NCBI RefSeq assembly: GCF_000004075.3
Contig: NC_026655.2
Coordinates: forward strand, 992,001-1,056,000
Direction of reading: 5' to 3'
From: Cucumis sativus
Lineage: Eukaryota > Streptophyta > Magnoliopsida > Cucurbitales > Cucurbitaceae
DNA: 64,000 bases
Position numbers and translations under genes: made by a program. Below are positions 48,435-64,000 of the stretch, in pieces (positions within the stretch are counted from its first letter, which is position 1; each line of letters opens with the position of its first letter). Below the pieces are notes generated by a model. That model was not told the origin of the DNA. It did no database searches and saw nothing but the letters and a program-made list of their open reading frames with translations.

Positions 48435-51400
48435 GGCCACAAAACACAAAATGCTTAACAACAAGAAGACCCCTTTTGTGCTTTTTTGTTTTTTCACACA
48501 CTTGAAGCAGAAGCACGGTAAGATTGGTTAAGTAGAGAACAAGATTTAGCCAAAGAATGCCATTATAGGCCACAAAATAAAAGAATTTAAAGACAATAAG
48601 TTATAATCCAATTAAGATGGGTTGTTTCCAAATCATTTTCATTTTCCTTTTTCTTCCATTACATCACATGGTGGTGCTATTTGGATGTACATAAAGTAGA
48701 TTGAAGAAACCAAATTCATGAGCTTATAAATTATTAACCAAAACTGTATATATATATATTTTTCCTTCCATTTTTTACAGACTTTTTTCTTTTATTAAAA
48801 TTTTCAAACGAGACAAACAACAAAAGGATGAGATGATAAAAGTTGTTTGTTTGATTCATTGCTGGATACCTCACTCTATTCTTTGAGACCTCCACCTCAA
48901 AAAACTTGGCTAAAGGATTGATTTTTGAAACTAAAAGACAAGTGTTGAGGTGTATAATTTGTCTGGTCTAGGGGTCTAACAAAATGAACTATTACTCAAT
49001 CTACTTTTTCCAGAAAAAGCACTCTACACTATTTTCATTCCATATTTACCCAACCGAATCCAACCGAACCGTTTCTACCCTTAGCACCTAATCATTGTTT
49101 AAAAATTTAACAAGAGAGTTCATGCACTTGTTTGAGTTGTTTTTTTCTTTAAATTTTCTTAAAAAGTAAAATTTGAGATTGATGTTCATTTTGGTTTGGA
49201 TTTGAATTTATTATTTTCGTTTCTTAATTTTGGAGTTTGGATGTATGAATCTTGGGATGAGGGCTGATTTGAATTCTTGAATTTTGTTTTGTCAAATTAT
49301 AGATTTATATAGAAAATGTCTAAAAGAAAGAAAGAAAGAAAAAGTTTATAATAAATTGGGTTAATTGTATATTTATTTTCTTTAAAGGTAAATAAAAATT
49401 AAATATTTGATATAAAATTAAAATTTAACATTCACCTAACTTAGCTTGAAAAAATGACTCGATTCATAGTTAATGTTTCAATTAGAAAGTAACAATTATT
49501 ATTATTTTGGTAGTTACAAGGATATCGTAACCGTATTATCGTAATATTGTTATATTTTAATACGCTAACTTTATACGTTTAAATCTAAGAAGTTGTGTTA
49601 ACATATGCAATTTAGCACAGCCATATATTTGTTTCCAACAATTAACGCTCTATTAAAATTACTCTGTTTTAGAACAAGCGATGAAGATGTTTAAATTGTT
49701 TCACTTCTCAAATATAGTATTGAACTAAAAGCAAAATAATTAGTCATTATAAAATTATGTTTAGTAATTAGTTAGGTTAGTAAATTTTGTTCATGAAAAA
49801 TCAATTTAGCCACAAAATTCAAAGTTAGAAACTTTTTAATATTGAAAGAAAAATTATTATCAATCGAATTTCAGATTCTAGATACTAATGGACATTGATA
49901 GGTAAGGATATTGTATAATAATTTAGGAATGTATGATATTTAGATATTTTTAATATATAGAAAGATGTAAAATATTTAGATTGTGACGACCATCATAATA
50001 AGAATACATTTGTGGTTCACATGATGCCAAATATATATATATATATATGATGAAATGGAAACAAATGAAAAGATGAGTTTTTGTTATTTCTCTTATCTCG
50101 ATCAACCTTAATAATTCAATGGATAAGATATCATCTGAAATTAAATTTATAAAACCAACGATTATTAGTTTTATAGAGACAATAAAAAAAATTCTTATTC
50201 TAAGATAAAACATTTAGGTGAATTACTGAGTTCATACATTACTTTGATTCGTTTCAAAATGACAATAACGTATCACTTCTTGACATAAATTAACTCATTA
50301 CAATTAATAAGATCGATACTTAAATCTTCTACCTAGAATTCTCTGACTGCATCTCTTGAAAAGACTATTAACCCTAAGACCGACAACAATCGTTTCTATA
50401 AAATTTAAATAATTAAAAACTAATATGGGTATAGTTCAGATTAAGAAAAGTCGAAAGATATTTTTAAAATAAAGTATTTGAGAATTGATATTCAAATTGG
50501 AATCATTTAGCCCTGTGATTTGATAAGTATAACCATAAAAGATTTGGACATTTCTCCTCCAAATATCTAAACTGATTGTTCTTATTTATTTCTATTTTTT
50601 TTGAGAGCGACTTACAATAATTATTTCACTCAACAAAATCAAATTTAAGATATTTTCCTTTTTTTTTTTTTTTGTTTACTTTTGGTTTTTCTTTCTTAGT
50701 GATTTATTATTATTAAGACCAATAATTCTATTAATCAATTGATTCATTGTTACGTTACAATAATAATGATAAAATTTTGGGATCAAACAATTAGAAAAAA
50801 GGAGAGAAAATGCAAAAGAAAGCACTAAAACTAGAAACACGTGAATTAATTAATGATTTTCTCTCTTCCCACCTCGATTACAAAAGCGCTCTCTCAAAAC
50901 TTTTGACTATTCATATCTTTTTTCCATAAACAAAAATAGAGTTCATACACTGAACTTATAGTGTTTCCAACTGGGACGGGGCATATGCTCTTATTCTTCA
51001 ATTTAATAGATGTAAGATAAAATGCCCTTCTAATATTTCACAAAAACTCAACATGAACCTCATGTTTAGAAAAGAAGATTATATCAATTATAATTTAACC
51101 AAGTTCGTTTTAACGATAATAATGATAGTTTTGTTAGCATCCTATCACTCTCTTCTTTTAATGATCCATTGACTTGCAATATATGTTCTAAAAAATCTTA
51201 ATACATACAAGGTGTTTAACAAAAAAAAAAAAAAAATTGAAATTTGAAAAAACCCAAACCAATGTATTGGTCGATATAGACATCGGTTTGGACTCATTTT
51301 TTTATAAAAAACGATCAATTTAGTTGTTGGTTCTTGATTGATCCCAAAATCAACTACTATATAAAATGTCTTAATTTTTGGCCGTGTTAGTTATGTCAAC

Positions 51401-52140
51401 TTTTATTTATTATTTCAATAAATAAAAGTTTACCATATTAAAGGAAGAAAAAAAAAAAAAAATCTAAGTTTATAGGTTAAAACTTAAACATCCAAATTGA
51501 ATTCAAGCCTAACTGTGTAATTACCCACTTGGAGAACTAATTATTGCTACCCATTAATAGACAATTAAAACATGTTCAATAGGGTTTGGTCCAATCAACT
51601 AATTCTAATTCCTTAATGTAAAATTTGCAGTCCATATAAGATCTAAAAGTATATAAACATATTCCACTGTTGATATAACTAAATTAAGCATACTTCAACT
51701 TCACTATTAGTCAGTTAACTTACAATTTTGAGTAAAAATTTTGAGTTGATTAGTACACGCAGTATTTAGAATAGAAGTGAGATTAACTCAAAAAGGTGGA
51801 ATGCTCGATGAGAAGTGAGAACGTTCTGTGTTTGAACTTTGCAACATCATTTTCGACCACCTATTGGGTTTACAAATTTTCAAAATTACAAGTGAAAAAG
51901 AAATATCGAAGTATTAACAAAAATATTTCTCGGTACATCTTACTTTAAGATGGTATTTGCACAGATTTAGAATTTAAATTAGCTTTTCTAAGTGTATATA
52001 TATATCTATCAATACATTGACATTGTCATTGGTCGGTGTAAAATGTAAATAGTTTTTGTTTGTCTAATCTCTAACTTTTGTGGGGAAAAAAAGAAAAAAA
52101 AAAAGAGAACAAAACTTGATGGGTGGCATAGTTGTTAAAC
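48435..52140. other. Intergenic region between ALDH and CNGC genes
   Basis: AT-rich, with the ALDH promoter at its left edge and the CNGC 3' UTR at its right edge. A stretch near 51250-51350 (CCAATGTATTGGTCGATATA then GACATCGGTTTGG) resembles words seen in CACTA-type transposons, but no element could be delimited. No gene recognised. Confidence 0.65.
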
Positions 52141-55100
52141 TCAATTATCATCTTGGAAAGCAGAGAAGTCAGGTTCATCAGGCTTAAACAGCTTAGGCAT
52201 TTTCAAGCTAGCAGCATCAGGACCAAGTGCAGCCAACTTTTGATGAACTCCTCTTCTTGTATTTGCTGCAAATTTTGAAGCCAACATTGTTATTCCAAGA
52301 TTTTGTTTTTTGTTATTTGTAGTAATCGTAGTTTTAGACGACCCATGAGTACTACTGGTTTCACCAACTCCTTCACTTCCCACCATCATTTCATTGCCAT
52401 GGCTGCTATGATGATCTTGGTCCAAAATGTTTGTGTAATAAAGCTCTTCTTGTCTTGCCAATTCCATAGCTAACTTTCTTTTCACATATCTTCTCCAAGC
52501 AGCTTGTATGAAACAAGATCCCCAAGTCCTCCATTGATGGGAGTAATATCTAAAAGCATGTTGGAGTTTCTTGCTATGGAGCCTCTTGAACTGACTGGCT
52601 ACAAACTTTAGATCTTCGGCTCGAAGTGCGAATGCCTCGACTTCGGTTAGTGATTTCACGGTTCGGGTTGAGGAAGGGAAGTTTAAGCTAGGGGTTGGGA
52701 CTAGGGCCCATGTTAGTAGTTCTTCACCGCAGAAGTCGCCGGGTCTTAGAGTGATGGAGTTGAAGAATCCTGACCTGCCACCATTGGTGGTGGAGCTCTC
52801 TAGTTGACCTCTGATGATGAAGAGCATCTCATTTACGGGATCTCCCTCTCTGGTTAAGAATGTGTCTTTGGTATTCAAGGACGAGACGAGACGCTCGCAA
52901 ATGGCGTCCAATAGCTGTGCATCCATTTGTGCAAAAAAGGGTACCTGAGACATATAGTAACTATTAGATGATATAATATTTAATATAACTTCACTCATAA
53001 CCTTAAGATTTTCAGTCTCTCAATGGTAACGAGAGGTTGTGTGTTTAAGCCCTAATATTGGTTTTTTCTACCAAGTCTCCATTAAGGTTTTAGGTGAATC
53101 CGTAATTTAAAAGTAACATAACAATATTTTTAAGTGTAAACAATTCATTAGTGGGTTTTTGGCCCACCCATTTCATAACTCAACTCCACAAACTTTATCA
53201 GTGTTCACTATTATCGAAGGTTGCATGTTTAACGACTCATTCTCTCTCTCTCTAATGGTTCCTAACTCCAGATGGAACAACCCCACACCCCCAAACACAT
53301 ATTAACTTCATATTTTATAACTCACCTTACACCCCAAACAACATTTGTGAATGATATTGGAGGTGGGAACTCAGTAAGATGATAGATAGTTTGAAGAGAA
53401 CTTACACGGCGAACGAGTGCAAGAGAAAGATGTCTTTGAATTTGACGACGAAGATCCAAAGGTAACGAGCGCAAGATCGACTCTTCATCTACACCTCGAG
53501 TTGCAATCCATTTATATTGAACAAATCGACGAACTCGTTCTTGCAAATGAAGCGGTAACTGTCTATGCGTCATCCATTCCTCTGTGTCTCTTCGTTTTAC
53601 TCTCCACTGTTCAAGTCTAGCAGTTGTGGATTGCAGGTAACTCTTACAAGAACACAAAGATAAGGAAGATATAATTACATCCAAACCTTTTAATACCAAA
53701 ATGAAACATTAAATCAACCCTTATAAAGTACCTGAACTTGGCCTATGAGATGTGAAAACAGAACCAATCCCATGGAGCAAATCACAATGCTAAACAAAAT
53801 TTCTCCACTATAAGTGCTTGTCGTTAAATTTTGTCCATATGCACTGCAGAAAATTATCATGAAAAAAAAAATCAGGAAGACAGTAAGTTTATACGTAGAC
53901 GACTGGTTTGTTTCTTTATTATATGGTTTGATGACAATATTATAAAGTAAGGTTGTAAGAATTAAAAAAGTGTTGTAAACACTTTACACTTCTTGATTCA
54001 AACATAGATTATGAAGAAACCAGTCTTTTAGCATGCAAGAATCTTCATTGTTGTAATTTTAGGCTTAACCATTTCACGTTTTTGGTTTTTAGTTTTTCAA
54101 ACCTAAGTCTAATTCCTTTAATTTATTTTGCAAACACTGAGTTGGTAACAAACTAAAGTATCCGTGCTTCTTAAACAGAACACATATGAGAGACAAACAA
54201 AAGCCATACCTCAAACTCTTTAAACCAAACCAAAGGCAGTAGAAGTACTTCTCATAAAATACTGCAGAAGCAACTTCATCAGTAAACGCATCAGCAAACA
54301 TTCCAAACTCAAAGTTCTTTTCATCATTGAATGCATCACAATTTGTAAGAACATGAGTAGATCTTAGCCAAGCTTTTCTTTCAGGCTTATCCAAACTTTC
54401 ACAATCAAGAAAAATAGGCTTACAAGAAGGAGAGTGAGTTTTATTCATCTCCTTCCTACATTCTAATTTCCAACACTCGTCTTGACGTTGAATTGATGCT
54501 ACATACCATGCAGCTCCTATAACCTGCACTAACAAACCACATACAAATAAGCAACGGCAACACGAGAACATAGTTCGTGTTTGGGAGTGATTTTGAAATG
54601 ATGAAAACCAATTTCTTCATGTTTAATAAACAGCCCTTTAATCACTCAAAAACAATTCTGATGCAACGGAAAAAAGTATCATTGATTTCAACTGTTTTAG
54701 AATCACATTCGAACATGGTAAGAAAAAATTAAATGGATGAAAGGAAGTACATGGCTAGCAAGCAAATAGAGAAGGAGATTGTAGGCAGCACCAGCCCAAG
54801 CAGTTTTGGCAATCGCACCAGTGGTTTTATTGATCTGTCTGTTCAGAGGAAATATAACAAACAGCCTGGGTGCATACTGAATGAGGACAATCAATGCAAG
54901 AGTGTGGTTTGCATGGGATGCTGATGGGTTTTTCAATGCTGGAAGAACAAACCAAATCACAATCTGCCAAATCACAAAACAATATTCAAATCACCCATTT
55001 AGATGTAATTGTAACCACAACAATTTTTCATGGGTTGTTTTTGCAGCTTAAACTAATACACGTAAATATCAATACTAAAGGGAAATTAGAAGATTGACTG

Positions 55101-55630
55101 ACCTGAGGCAGAGGCAGTGTAGCAGCAAGATCAATGAGAAAATCCTTCTTGAGGTAGCGCATAGCAATGGCAGAAGGGTCCATAACGAGATCACCACGGC
55201 CAAAAACTCTAGAATTAGGGGCGACAAAAGCGGTGCGAAACTTCATAGAAATGTGAAACAGAGAGAAGAAATCGACAATGGTGCGGAAGAAAGTGATGAC
55301 GATACCAAGGCGAGTGTTGAAACGCATACAACCAGGGCCGCCGATGATGATAAGGTAAAAGTAAAGAGGGTCGATGAAGAGAGCAAACAAACAGGTAACG
55401 AGAAAAATGAGATTCCATCGAACAACAAACTCGGAATCGGGTTCTAAGATTTTATCCCACCATGGAACTTTTCTGTATAGAGTAAGAGATTTCTGAAGTC
55501 CACCTAATCGAGAATACGCTATGTTATGCATATCCTTTCTTCTTCTTCTTCGTCTTCTTCTTCTTCCATTCCAACCCTTTTTTTCTTCCCAACTTCCCTT
55601 TTTGTCATTCCCTTTTTTCTTGCCCTCCAT
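52141..55630 (-). CDS. Cyclic nucleotide-gated ion channel, group III (CNGC16/18-like)
   Basis: Six exons (55630-55103, 54963-54751, 54523-54210, 53843-53732, 53642-53406, 52944-52141), all GT-AG, encode 735 aa. Six membrane segments span roughly residues 70-430; family landmarks include SRVFGRGDLVMD, AKTAWAGAAYNLLLYLLASH and the pore region with YGQN. The C-linker (QLPLHLQERVRRFVQYKW, TRGVDEESILRSLP) leads to the cyclic-nucleotide-binding domain with phosphate-binding cassette GDFCGEELLTWAL and an IQ-type calmodulin site (CFIQAAWRRYVKRK). Plant CNGCs are plasma-membrane Ca2+-permeable channels; CNGC18 is needed for pollen-tube growth. Subtype assignment is from memory. The start at 55630 adds a Lys-rich leader and nine consecutive Arg residues (23-31); Met34 is an alternative start. 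Confidence 0.93.
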
Positions 55631-56613
55631 TTTTAACTACTTTACCTAACTTTCAAATTTAGATTTTGAAAACTTTAATCAAATTAACCATTTAATTAAT
55701 CTTTAGTAAATAATAATAATAAGAGTAATAAACAATTTAGTCGTTCTTATTTTTTAAAATTTGTAACAATTTAGTCTTTCGACTGCACGATAGCTTTGTT
55801 CTTATTAAGAAGAATTAAATGAGATTTTAATAATTTTTTTAACACATGCATATGCATGTACGACGACCAAGTGATTGGAAATCAATTTATCTATGGATTG
55901 TGATGATCGTTGATTGTTGTCAAATAACGTTGAAGAAAAAGTATGATAAAGTATATGAATTAAATTGTTACTTATTAAAGTTTAGGTATAAATTGTTTAA
56001 AATACAATGACTAAATTGTTACCAAATATAATTTATGGACCAAAATTGTTATTATTTAAATAAAAATTTATAGATCAAAATGTTTTTTTGAGAAAAATTA
56101 TTGTAAATATCAAAAGTGTTGAAAATATTAACAAAATATTGTAAAATTTCAGATCTATAGATCTATAATTGGTTTATTTTGCTATATTTGACGATGAACA
56201 TGTTTTTACCATTTTTAATATAAATTACACAATGACGTTTTTCCATTTTTGTAAAAAAAATGTAATTAATTAACATATATATCTTAACTTTAATAGATTG
56301 TGATTTTTTTTCTTCATATTAATACATTGTGAATTAAAATATTAATTTTATATTTTGAAACAATATAGAATATATAAAAGAAATTATGATTATAAAGTGA
56401 AAAAGGACCCAAAAGCAAAATGAAGGGTTGGAACTATTAGATTTAAGAAATTAAAGCTTAACTTTGGTCCTACTAATTGAAAGTATACATATTTTAATTA
56501 AGGAATTTGGATTTTCAATATAAGTAAAGGCCAAACCCATTACCCATAGATGATTTCCTTTACATTTGAATATACTTACTTTTACTTTTCAATTTTTCTT
56601 CCTTTTTCATTCG

Positions 56614-56618
<5 letters not shown>

Positions 56619-56649
<31 letters not shown>
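56619..56649. repeat. (AT)n microsatellite
   Basis: About fifteen AT dinucleotides in intergenic DNA. Confidence 0.95.
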
Positions 56650-56652
<3 letters not shown>

Positions 56653-56689
56653 TAATATCACCATCTATTATTAATTTTATAATCCTGAG

Positions 56690-56822
56690 TAGATTCAAAT
56701 AGATACAAATAATAGTCTATTTTGGTCCGTCGCAGTTCATCATAAATAGATGATGATTTTATTTTGCTATATTTCGTAAATATTTTGGTTCATTTTACTT
56801 ACATTTGAAAATAGTAATTATG
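56690..56822. repeat. MITE-like fragment
   Basis: Contains ATAATAGTCTATTTTGG and the inverted-end words TTTTGCTATATTTCGTAAAT and ATTTTGGTTCATTTTACTTA seen in other copies. The left end is not recognisable, so it may be partial. Confidence 0.45.
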
Positions 56823-58910
56823 TTACCTACTTCAAATCATATAAAATATCATAAAACAATAACTAATAAAAAAATAAATATTGTTTTATTCTTTGTAATT
56901 TTGAGTTTGTTTAATTATAACACGCAATACACTTTAATATTTTAACTATTATTTGTTTGTTTGTATCAACTTTTTTTTTAAAAATTTCAAAAGTATTTAT
57001 ACAATTTTAATCAAAATTAAGTTCACATGCAAAATCTATGGTTTATTAAAAGTACATGAGCTAAAATTGAACACATGAAAATATAAGGGACTAAAATTGA
57101 ACAAAATCGTCAAAGTATAAAGATCAAAATGATGATTTTAATAATAAAAAAAAGACATTTCAAACCAAGCATAATTAAGTTGTATCCTTCAAATTATTCG
57201 ATATTTAAATCGATTGACGATTTTGGATTTATATGTACCTGAGAGCTTTTAATTTATTGTGATTCTTAATGTTATTTTGTCCATATTAAAAATACACATG
57301 GATAAAAGTATACGAAGAATTATATACTAAAGTACTATATATAAACGCGTGTGAATATAATACATCGTATTTGAAGAGTTAATGATTAAAAATGATAAAA
57401 GTTTTGAATTAGAAAGAAGAAAGGTAGAATTGTATTATATGGTAAGATATGAAACTTAATTTTCATGATGTTACAATTTAAAGATATATATATATATGGA
57501 TATGACAAAGTGCATTTGGGGTTAGTGATCACCCCATTTTGGAGTTGATAACACAAATCTCTACCCACTTCAAACAAAAAGGCACCCAAATTTAAAAGTT
57601 TTTTAAAAAATCATCATCACAATCTTAATTATAAATAATATATACAACAAAGTGTGTATTTTAAATTTGTATCAAATTTGACTAATCCCAATCTTTGTCA
57701 TATGTGAATTAGTTATCTAACCTAAAATATTTACAAATTCAAACATTTTTCGATTTGTGAGAATAAAAAATATATAGTTTTCTCGTCGTTATAATTATTA
57801 GAAGGTGCTTCGTGTAACATGTGGTGAATATGATTTGATTTGGACTTAATTTGAGTAGATTTCCATTATATTGATTTCTACTTCTAAGTTTAATCTCAAC
57901 TTGAGCTCCATGTAATATATATACATACATATATAAAGGATAAAAAGAACCCCATCATCATGTTTCATGCCAAATTCAAAGATATATAAAAGATATATAT
58001 CATATATATATATATATAAGAGTTGTTTAATGCAGACAAAGTGTGTTGGATCCATAAAGTCATTTAGGGTTTGGCCAAGAACTTAAGATATACGTATAAA
58101 TGTATGATAAGATGTGGATGAAAGTTTAGATTCATTAACTTGAAAGGAACATGGAAGAAATAAATAAATAAATAAAAACTAAAAAGAGAGAAGCTGAATG
58201 TAAAATCTTCCCAAATGTATTTGTGGGCATAATTTTAGATTGAAGAATTATTGTTTTATATAACGAGAAAATAACAAGGTTTGGACCAAAAATAGTATTC
58301 TAGGTCCAAGGGGAGATGGTAAGATCATGTCGGTCAAGAGGGTTTAGGGTATGTCTCAAAACCTAACCAAGTTGTAGAACATAATCCTAAAATAACTTTG
58401 AAACCAAACCGGCCAAAAGGGTTTAGGTAACGAGTCCATGAGATCTCCAATTTTTTTTGAGTTATAGTTTAATATATACTTGTTTTCCAACTCAAGCTAG
58501 CATTGAAGAGGAGTGTGACATTCACTAAGCTATGCACATAGATACTTTCTTATGTATAGATTATCTTTTGTTTCCTTAACATAAATAAATTGATTTAATT
58601 TATTGTGTTGCTATGGCCCTATTGAGATAATTTGGTTGTGATCAACACAATAAGTTTTTTTTTTTATATTATTGATTGTTTGAGGCAGCTTGCAGCGATC
58701 TCTCGACACGCTCTGCAAAGACAAATCACCTAAACTTAATTAGTAGATTCATAGATTCATGGTCACTATGAATTAATCTCATTCTCTCTATAAAAGTTGT
58801 TTAAATCAAACTCATGATCCTTATTGACCACTAAAACTACTCATGATGGTAAATCTCACTTATTTGTATCACAATGATGAGAAAAGAGAAAACCTAATAC
58901 AATAAATAAA

Positions 58911-58930
58911 TATATATATATATATATATA
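58911..58930. repeat. (TA)n microsatellite
   Basis: Ten TA dinucleotides, about 250 bp upstream of the aminopropyltransferase start codon. Confidence 0.95.
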
Positions 58931-59073
58931 CATATGAATGAGTATTATATTGAGACATTTTTGTTTTCAAATACAATAATTAATAATAAACAAAATATAG
59001 ACCTAAATTCTATTATCAAAGCATATGGAAGATTTTGTCTAAGGCCCCACTTTTTTGACACCAAATTTCATTC

Positions 59074-59080
59074 TATATAA
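59074..59080 (+). promoter_or_regulatory. TATA box of the aminopropyltransferase gene
   Basis: TATATAA followed by ACCCTAAAA, 104 bp upstream of the start codon. Normal spacing would put transcription start near 59105 and give a 5' UTR of about 80 nt. Confidence 0.6.
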
Positions 59081-59183
59081 ACCCTAAAACCCAACCCCCC
59101 ATCAGTAAAAAGCCTTATATATATTCTTTTAGAAAAATATAGCTTTTTTCTTCTCTTTTTTTAAAAGTTGATTCAATAATAAT

Positions 59184-63404
<4,221 letters not shown>

Positions 63405-64000
63405 AGGAAAAGAAGGGATAAAATTGATAGACATTTAGATTGAGATTTTTCTTTCTTCTTTTTTTATGTGCAACCACACAACTTTAGAAAGAAACATTTC
63501 TCCAATATCAAAATCTTTTTCAATTTCCCACTTGATATATTATTTGGTTCTCCATTTGATATATATAATAATTGAGCTTGGGTTTGTTGTAGTTTTTATT
63601 TTCTATGAGTATTGGTTTGCACCATAAACCTATCTTGTATTGACTCTAAAACTTTATTCATCTTCGAATCATCATGGTTTTGAATGTTATTTTGTTGCTC
63701 TATATATGTATACGTTCAAGTTCCTATTATATTTTTAGACTCGTCGACTTTTATATCTCTAGCGTCATTGATTATTTTCCGTCTTTATCTATTATATATA
63801 CAGTAATTTTTAATTTAAGTCTTGTTTTTATAAATTAATTCCTTACTTTTAGCTAAATCAATTTTAAATTTGATCATTTCTATAAAGCTATTATTACTAA
63901 AAAGAAATGTAATCTTTAAATCCATACATATAATAATTAAAATTCACATAAAAGTTCTTGTTTTCATGATGATACATATGGACCAATTTCTTCTAATGAT
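63405..64000. other. 3' flank of the aminopropyltransferase gene
   Basis: AT-rich, presumably 3' UTR in its first ~250 bp. No other feature seen. Confidence 0.6.

Larger units (their letters stand above)
55631..59183. other. Intergenic region with divergent promoters
   Basis: Lies between the minus-strand CNGC and the plus-strand aminopropyltransferase genes, so both promoters fall here. It holds (TA)n tracts at 56619-56649 and 58911-58930, MITE-like DNA near 56.09-56.22 and 56.69-56.82 kb, and a TATA box at 59074. No gene recognised; small frames at 57386-58055 run through (TA)n tracts. Confidence 0.65.

Noticed and set aside
51240-51370. Possible CACTA-type transposon fragment (CCAATGTATTGGTCGATATA, GACATCGGTTTGG)
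   Set aside because: No terminal CACTA motif, no paired ends and no transposase. The resemblance rests on a few words only.

Overview
This window is nuclear DNA of a flowering plant. Evidence: AT-rich intergenic DNA full of (TA)n tracts and MITE-like repeats, genes split by GT-AG introns, a nuclear tRNA-Leu(UAG) gene, and eight protein genes that each belong to a well-known plant family. The dispersed TIR repeats and the overall gene content look most like a cucurbit (Cucumis or a relative), but that is an inference from memory, not a database match.

Layout. 1-6.9 kb has no protein gene. It holds a short organelle-like insert (about 2.76-3.01 kb), an array of repeats carrying TGGGCY/GGCCCA motifs (about 3.48-4.69 kb) that runs directly into tRNA-Leu(UAG) at 4706-4785, and a diverged tandem duplication. 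6.9-24.7 kb carries three minus-strand genes: a CASP-like membrane protein (subfamily 4A type), an EXECUTER chloroplast singlet-oxygen sensor (closest to EX2) and a SIS3-type membrane RING-H2 E3 ligase. A 54-base poly-C tract lies just beyond the 3' end of the EXECUTER gene. 24.7-31.8 kb is repeat-rich intergenic DNA. 31.8-33.7 kb is an intron-free polygalacturonase-1 beta-like BURP gene (+), flanked on both sides by copies of the same diverged non-coding segment. 40.1-43.3 kb is a Raf-like kinase gene (+). A decayed LINE 3' end follows at about 44.3-44.9 kb. 45.4-48.4 kb is a mitochondrial ALDH2B aldehyde dehydrogenase (-), 52.1-55.6 kb a group III cyclic nucleotide-gated channel (-), and 59.2-63.4 kb a spermidine-synthase-like aminopropyltransferase (+) with unusual substitutions in its active-site loop.

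The exon chains below were built by hand, joining exons so that reading frame, splice dinucleotides and family alignment all agree. Every chain closes to an intact full-length protein (333, 657, 377, 645, 379, 548, 735 and 363 aa). Three of the 49 inferred introns use GC-AG splice sites. The genes do not form one pathway; this is an ordinary gene neighbourhood. I did not find a convincing undescribed biological system. The best leads are the repeat array joined to the tRNA gene, the altered aminopropyltransferase, the duplicated segments around the BURP gene, and the poly-C tract.
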